Shown here one piece after another: positions 59,142 to 64,000 of a stretch of 64,000 bases of DNA. Under the pieces are notes generated by a model. It saw nothing but the letters and a program-made list of their open reading frames with translations. It did not search any database and was not told the DNA's origin. The first letter of the stretch is position 1. Every line of letters begins with the position of its first letter. The stretch comes from Emergomyces orientalis (Eukaryota; Ascomycota; Eurotiomycetes; Onygenales; Ajellomycetaceae), in the NCBI GenBank assembly GCA_002110485.1, contig MOWL01000068.1:1364001-1428000 (forward strand). Direction: 5' to 3'. The position numbers and the translations under genes were made by a program.

Positions 59142-61024
59142 TTTTGCTACTCTCGTTGCGGTTTGCTAATTGACGGACAGACAGGCTGGAAAAGGGTATC
59201 TAGATAAGGGGAGAAAGTCGGGGCGAGACTGGCGGGGAGATTGTCAGCTGGACCTCAGTATCCCGTTATATGTAGGTAGGTTTGGGAGCGAGGGGGAGCA
59301 TACGGCGATGAGTTGGAGAGGTAGAGGGTATAAAAGAAATCGTGACAGTGTGCCTGGTCCCCGCCTCAGTCCGAACAATCATCTGTGCCGGTACAGGACA
59401 ATTGGGGGATAATGGATATGGATCTGATATCCTTGCGGTGCTGTGCCAATATCCAACCTGTCCATTTGGAAGAAGGTTGCCGCTACGGACCAGTGTGTGG
59501 ATGACTAAGCAGGGGATCACCTCTTCAATCTGCTCAGTCGCAACTTAAGCTTCCGGACAGAACAACTCCATGCCAGGTAACACCACGCTGTTGCTAGAGC
59601 AAGACAAGAGCGAAGATGGCAAACTCGAATGAACCTTTCTACGTTCGCTACTAGTAAGATGAATCTCCATGGCCCAGGCCTCCTCAGCTGCTGACATCCT
59701 CGTCCAGCTCAGGTCATTCTGGGCGGTTCGGACATGAGTTTCTAGGTACGAGACGACATTCTCTTCGTTTCTTTGTAGCTTTGCTAGCGACTCCCGTTAA
59801 CTTACAAAAATCGCTAGAATTCGATTTTCGATCTCTCGGAGACGGCCGCAGCGCCTCTGCCCGGTATGCGAACAATTCTAACTATCGAAATGACTCCCTG
59901 ATTCGCAAAGAGAGTATGTTCGGATTTGCCTTCCCTTCTAAAAGGGCCTCCCAAGCTAAGCAAATATACAGTGTGCGTCAGCGCCCTAATGATCGCGGAG
60001 ATCAAGCGCATTATCAAAGAGAGCGAAATCATGAAGTACGACAGACAAGACGCCTCCCAAGCATTTTCATTTCGGTTTCTAACAGCTGTACAGGGAAGAT
60101 GATTCGAAATGGCCGCAGAAGAACAAGGATGGACGACAGGAGCTGGAGATCAGACTGGGGAATGACCATATTTCTTTTGAAGTAAATGAGACCTGTTGCA
60201 ACAGCATTGTCTGGCCCTCTGGACACCAATATATATTAATTGTGATCAGACCGCCAAAATAGGATCCCTCGTCGATGTTACCGAGTCGGCAGACCCCGAA
60301 GGGTTACGGGTATTCTACTACCTCGTCCAGGACCTTAAAGCGCTGGTCTTTTCACTGATCTCCTTACATTTCAAGGCATGTGGACCTGATTCGTCTCTTC
60401 TAAGGATTGTAGTGTCTAATGCGGGTGTAAACAGATCAAACCTATCTGAACGAATCTCATTGGCGAAGTATGTCGAACCCACAAAAAATCAAAAATGAAT
60501 TAAAATGGCATGATGTTTCTTATTTTGTTTGTCGGTACCGGCGTTTGAAATTGTGAGGGATGGATTGATTTTTCTTATATATTTAAGGCTTTGCTTGTAA
60601 ATTACACATCCAGAGACAAAGCAAAATCGAATATGATCAGTATTTTCCAAGGATGCTTCAAGCAAAAAGTGTATTTTCTATGTTGTTGTACTCTGTAAGG
60701 TATGAATGGATTCATGAAGAGGGTTTCCCCGCGATCGCATGACCCTAGCCGGGCTGGGCAACTTTCGCTCGAACTCTCGGCCCAACAACCTCCAACTCAT
60801 GCTTTCGTGCTTGCTTCAACATCAACTACTGCACACACGCACTTCCAAGGCATGCTCTCAACCCACACATCATTTTGTCGCTGAAATCTATTTTATCTCC
60901 CCATCCTCTGCGCTTGTTTGTTAGTCGGTAGTCAGTCTTGATTTGGATTCTATGTTGTTTCTGCCCGATGCGTACTTTTTAATGCCTTCTTCATTCTTGT
61001 GATTAATATTTTATTTTATTCCCC
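59142..61024. other. Divergent intergenic region SEC26/GID4, no gene seen
   Basis: 1.9 kb between outward-facing start codons. A frame at 59781-60185 is open but polar and unrecognised. The last 300 bp are T/C-rich and likely form the GID4 leader. Confidence 0.5.
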
Positions 61025-62288
61025 ATGCCGACCCCGAGCAGTAATCCTCAGTCCCTGTCCACCTTATATTCTGTTGACGCCGTATCCACACATACCACCT
61101 GCCCCCCGGAGACCGACAGGATTGCCACCTGGAGAGCATCGTCGGAGGAGCGCATTGTGCCCAATGCTGACGACGATGCTTCTCCAGCCACTGTACCACG
61201 CCTGGCGCAGGCGCAATTAAGCCAGCCGCAAAATGAACATTCGCAGACAGCCCCTTCCCTGGGCATCGAAATATCCTCCCAGGCATCTTCCCAGAGAATG
61301 GACTCGACAGACGATGATGTTGCGATGGAGTCGCCAAGTCCCGCGGCGAGTGTGTCGACCGAGGGAGCTTCGTCGGCCCAGAACTACCCAATTTCATCCT
61401 CCTCTTCCAGCACGACATCATCCATGGATTACGAGGTTTCCAATGTTAGAGTAAGTAGAACTCTCCCTGAACTTGTATTTTGATGCTTTGCTGATGTAAA
61501 GTTTTTGATCATAGCTCCTCCCCAATCATTGCTCGTCCTTCCTCAGAGCAGGGAGCAAATTCGTCGGAACACAGCAGTCAGACCGCCAGATATATAATGT
61601 GGACGTGGAAATTAAACACGTTGATATGGCGGAATCATACCTATGTGGATATCTCCGAATTCAAGGTATGTGATTACATCTGTTCGCTTGGAGGAATTTG
61701 GTTTGATTTGCTTGGTTTTGTCGATATCTAACCCGGACCGTGGAACTCCAGGACTCACCGAAGACCACCCAACCCTTACCACCTATTTCGAAGCAGAAAT
61801 AATCGGCACAAAATACACGTTCCTAACTAAACATCAGTCGTGGGGTGCTACTGATAAAACCGACATGCAACACTGGGCCCGGTTCCCCGCCTGGAGACCT
61901 CTGGCCAGGTCGGCTAGGAAGTCGGAATTCACATATAAGAATTTTACGCAGCATCCGGATATTTTCATGAGGTGGAAAGAGTATTTCCTCGTACCAGACC
62001 ACCGCGTGCGAACCATCTCAGGGGCGAGTTTTGAAGGGTTTTACTATATCTGTTTTAATCAGGTGGAAGGGACCGTCAGTGGCATATATTTCCATGCGAA
62101 GAGCGAGAAGTACGTATTTTAATTCCGCGGTTTTCTATGCCCACGGAAATTCGGAAATTTGGAACTGGAGGGGTTGCACACCAAATTTACTAACTATGAT
62201 GTCTTCGTTTGTTTGCCACAGATACCAGCAGCTTGAGCTTAAGCACGTGGAAAACAATGGGTGTTTCGGCGCCATCGAATTCCGCTAG
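61025..62288 (+). CDS. GID4: GID E3 ligase substrate receptor Gid4/Vid24
   Basis: Receptor of the GID/CTLH ubiquitin ligase that recognises N-terminal proline degrons, for example on gluconeogenic enzymes. Exons are 61025-61450, 61515-61665, 61752-62109 and 62222-62288 (phases 0, 1 and 2), giving 333 aa. A Ser/Pro/Gln-rich disordered N-terminus (about 140 aa) precedes the Vid24 beta-barrel: SFLRAGSKFVGTQQSDRQIY, then VEIKHVDMAESYLCGYLRIQ, then TYFEAEIIG, HWARFPAWRPL, SGASFEGFYYICFNQVEGTV, SGIYFHAKSEKYQQLEL and FGAIEFR at the C-terminus. Core motifs and exon phases are all consistent. Confidence 0.94.
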
Positions 62289-64000
62289 GTCCGTGCTGAG
62301 TTTCTTACCCATCTGTCCCGCCATGACCGATTTTCGGGATGCTGAATGACCGTGCATAGTTTTTCCCTCCATGTTTGACTGCACCCACAGGTTGTGCAAT
62401 GCTTTGTGCCAGTTTATCAATCAAGATTGGCACCGGCTGCCGGGTGGATTGAATTGAGCGTTGCCGTGCTTAAACTGGCTTCGTCGATATCAATACCAAA
62501 TCCGCGTCAAGGGGAGCTACCAGTAATATGTGTCAGGGGTGTGCGGCGACTTTTTTGCGTTTACTTTTTCATTTCATGACTATACCATTCTTCCCTTCTT
62601 GCCGCCCCCTTTTTTACCCCTTATCGCTATTTAGTGCCGTTTTGATGTTTTGATCAATTTTTCCCCTTTACACAACTTTTCTTTTATCCCTTTTCAGCCC
62701 GACTGATGGGCCCTACTATGCTGCTGAGGGTGTATGTGACGTCGATTCCATTGCTCTCCCTCTCCTTAACCTCCCTCCTGTTTCCGAAACTTTTGTTTCA
62801 TCTCCCCAAATAATCGGTTTTCTATAAAACAATAATCGGATGTTTGGCGTTTCGGTGTCTTTTTTAATCCACCTTTATTTTAACGACACGCCCGCAGCTT
62901 GACTTTGTTTGACTGAATGTATGCTGTTATCTTTCTTAACTACCTACTATGGCCTTTTTTTATATTTTTTTTACCGGTAACGGAACAGATCCAAATACGC
63001 GCTATTCAGAGTCTTCTGTTTTCTCTATTTCTTTTTGTTTTCCTAATACCTTCCTAGAGCCTAAGAAAATTGAGGGTTGTTCCGAGATTCGTTCCTTAAA
63101 TTGGGCTTATTTTTGATCCGTGGTTGGGCAGAAAAATGGTATTGGGGAATTTCTTTTTTTAAATATTTTTTCTGGGGATTTTCAATATTACACACATATA
63201 CATCCAAACAATTTATTACCTTTCACTTTCTTCCTTCCAGATACTTATGTAGACATTAAAAAGTGGGCATTTAATGCTAAACGCCCCCTTTTGTTTTCGC
63301 TATATACAGATCCTTGAATGTCAAAGCTGCATCGCAACTTTGACACAGAGAAGCCAGGAAAGAGAGTTTAGTGCTCTTGCCCCGGACTTGGAATATCGTA
63401 CAGAAAATTGACTGCTGAAAAAACCCTCCGGAGGGTAGGGGGGAAGTGTAAAATCCATTGTAAAGGGCCCCGATTCTCTGAGTTAACTAAATGCCCCTCT
63501 ATATGCGTTTGGCACCTCGGTGTATATACATATTGTGGAATGGGCTGAACATCCCACTTCGATTCCTATTCTATAATACACTTATATCAACCCTTTTTCT
63601 CTGTCTATCCATAGCCCTCTTCATCCAAGTGGAAATCTGACTTTCTTTTCCAACGGCTCTCTCAATTTTATAAATATTTGAATTGGAAGAGGTGGCTTTA
63701 ACATTCCTCTTACTATCCGCTGCTTTAGATGAGTGAGCTGGACAGGCCTGGGCTAAGACCTCATAGGTATCTCATCACACCATTTTATTCAACATGTTAT
63801 TGATCTCCTCGTGTGGGTATAATTACGATAAGTATTTCCTGCGCCCACCTCTATCCCCAAGAAAGAAAACAGAAAGCTTCAAACGAAGCAAATAAAACCA
63901 ACACCAAAAACATGTATAAAGACCGAAATGCGCAACACGAGAGGAAGGGATCAAAAGAGCACAAAAATGAAAGATAAGAAGAAAATGGACTAGATACGTA
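62289..64000. other. Intergenic to window end, no gene seen
   Basis: 1.7 kb of T- and C-rich sequence after GID4. It probably begins with the GID4 3' UTR. Frames near 63077-63317 are short and Phe-rich. No RNA gene or repeat is recognised. Confidence 0.55.

Noticed and set aside
59781..60185. 134-codon frame between SEC26 and GID4
   Set aside because: Polar sequence without domain or conserved motif; a start and promoter cannot be argued.
1..64000. CRISPR arrays, bacterial operons or a biosynthetic gene cluster
   Set aside because: No spaced direct repeats, no Shine-Dalgarno-led operons, and no synthase or synthetase genes. The window is ordinary fungal nuclear DNA with repeat islands.

Overview
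The window is nuclear DNA of a filamentous ascomycete (Pezizomycotina). The genes are compact, with short phase-consistent introns (about 55-330 bp, GTATGT/GTAAGT donors, CTAAC-like branch points). The protein families are typical fungal ones: a Cch1-type calcium channel, KIN1, an H3K9 methyltransferase and Gid4. GC-normal gene blocks are broken by strongly AT-rich, repeat-bearing islands. This combination suggests Onygenales (Ajellomycetaceae-like), but that placement is inference, not a database result.

Left part (1-17 kb) is accessory in character. It holds a predicted secreted protein of unknown function, a damaged SMP/LEA-like gene next to a T-rich minisatellite, and a fatty-acid-hydroxylase/sterol-desaturase-family membrane protein. 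These are followed by a broken Ty1/copia pol remnant, an AT-rich island and a diverged 0.8-kb tandem duplication. Next come a clan-CD (caspase-like) protease gene with two single-base frameshifts and a second AT-rich island. That island contains a solo LTR with a perfect 5-bp target-site duplication and a decayed three-exon gene for a secreted protein with two copies of a cysteine-rich module.

Middle part (17-49 kb) is mostly housekeeping: ribosomal protein eL6 and the proteasome ubiquitin receptor Rpn13 diverge from one short promoter region. Then follow the Cch1 channel (six exons, about 2,164 aa), a small serine-rich protein after a 3-kb gap, and a Clr4/DIM-5-type H3K9 methyltransferase. 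A third AT-rich island carries a second solo LTR of the same family in opposite orientation. After it come a KIN1-type kinase, a GPATCH1-like G-patch protein and a UBTD-type ubiquitin-like protein.

Right part (49-64 kb) holds an intron-containing tRNA-Gln(UUG), the rRNA-processing protein Rrp1, a sphingoid long-chain-base kinase (Lcb4-like), coatomer beta subunit (Sec26) and the GID E3 substrate receptor Gid4/Vid24. The genes are individually transcribed, with no operon logic. Noteworthy contexts are the divergent eL6/RPN13 pair and the placement of the heterochromatin methyltransferase directly against a repeat island of the kind such enzymes silence.

The best candidate for something undescribed is the decayed Cys-rich repeat-module gene at 14.66-15.30 kb, followed by the frameshifted caspase-like gene at 10.8-12.6 kb.
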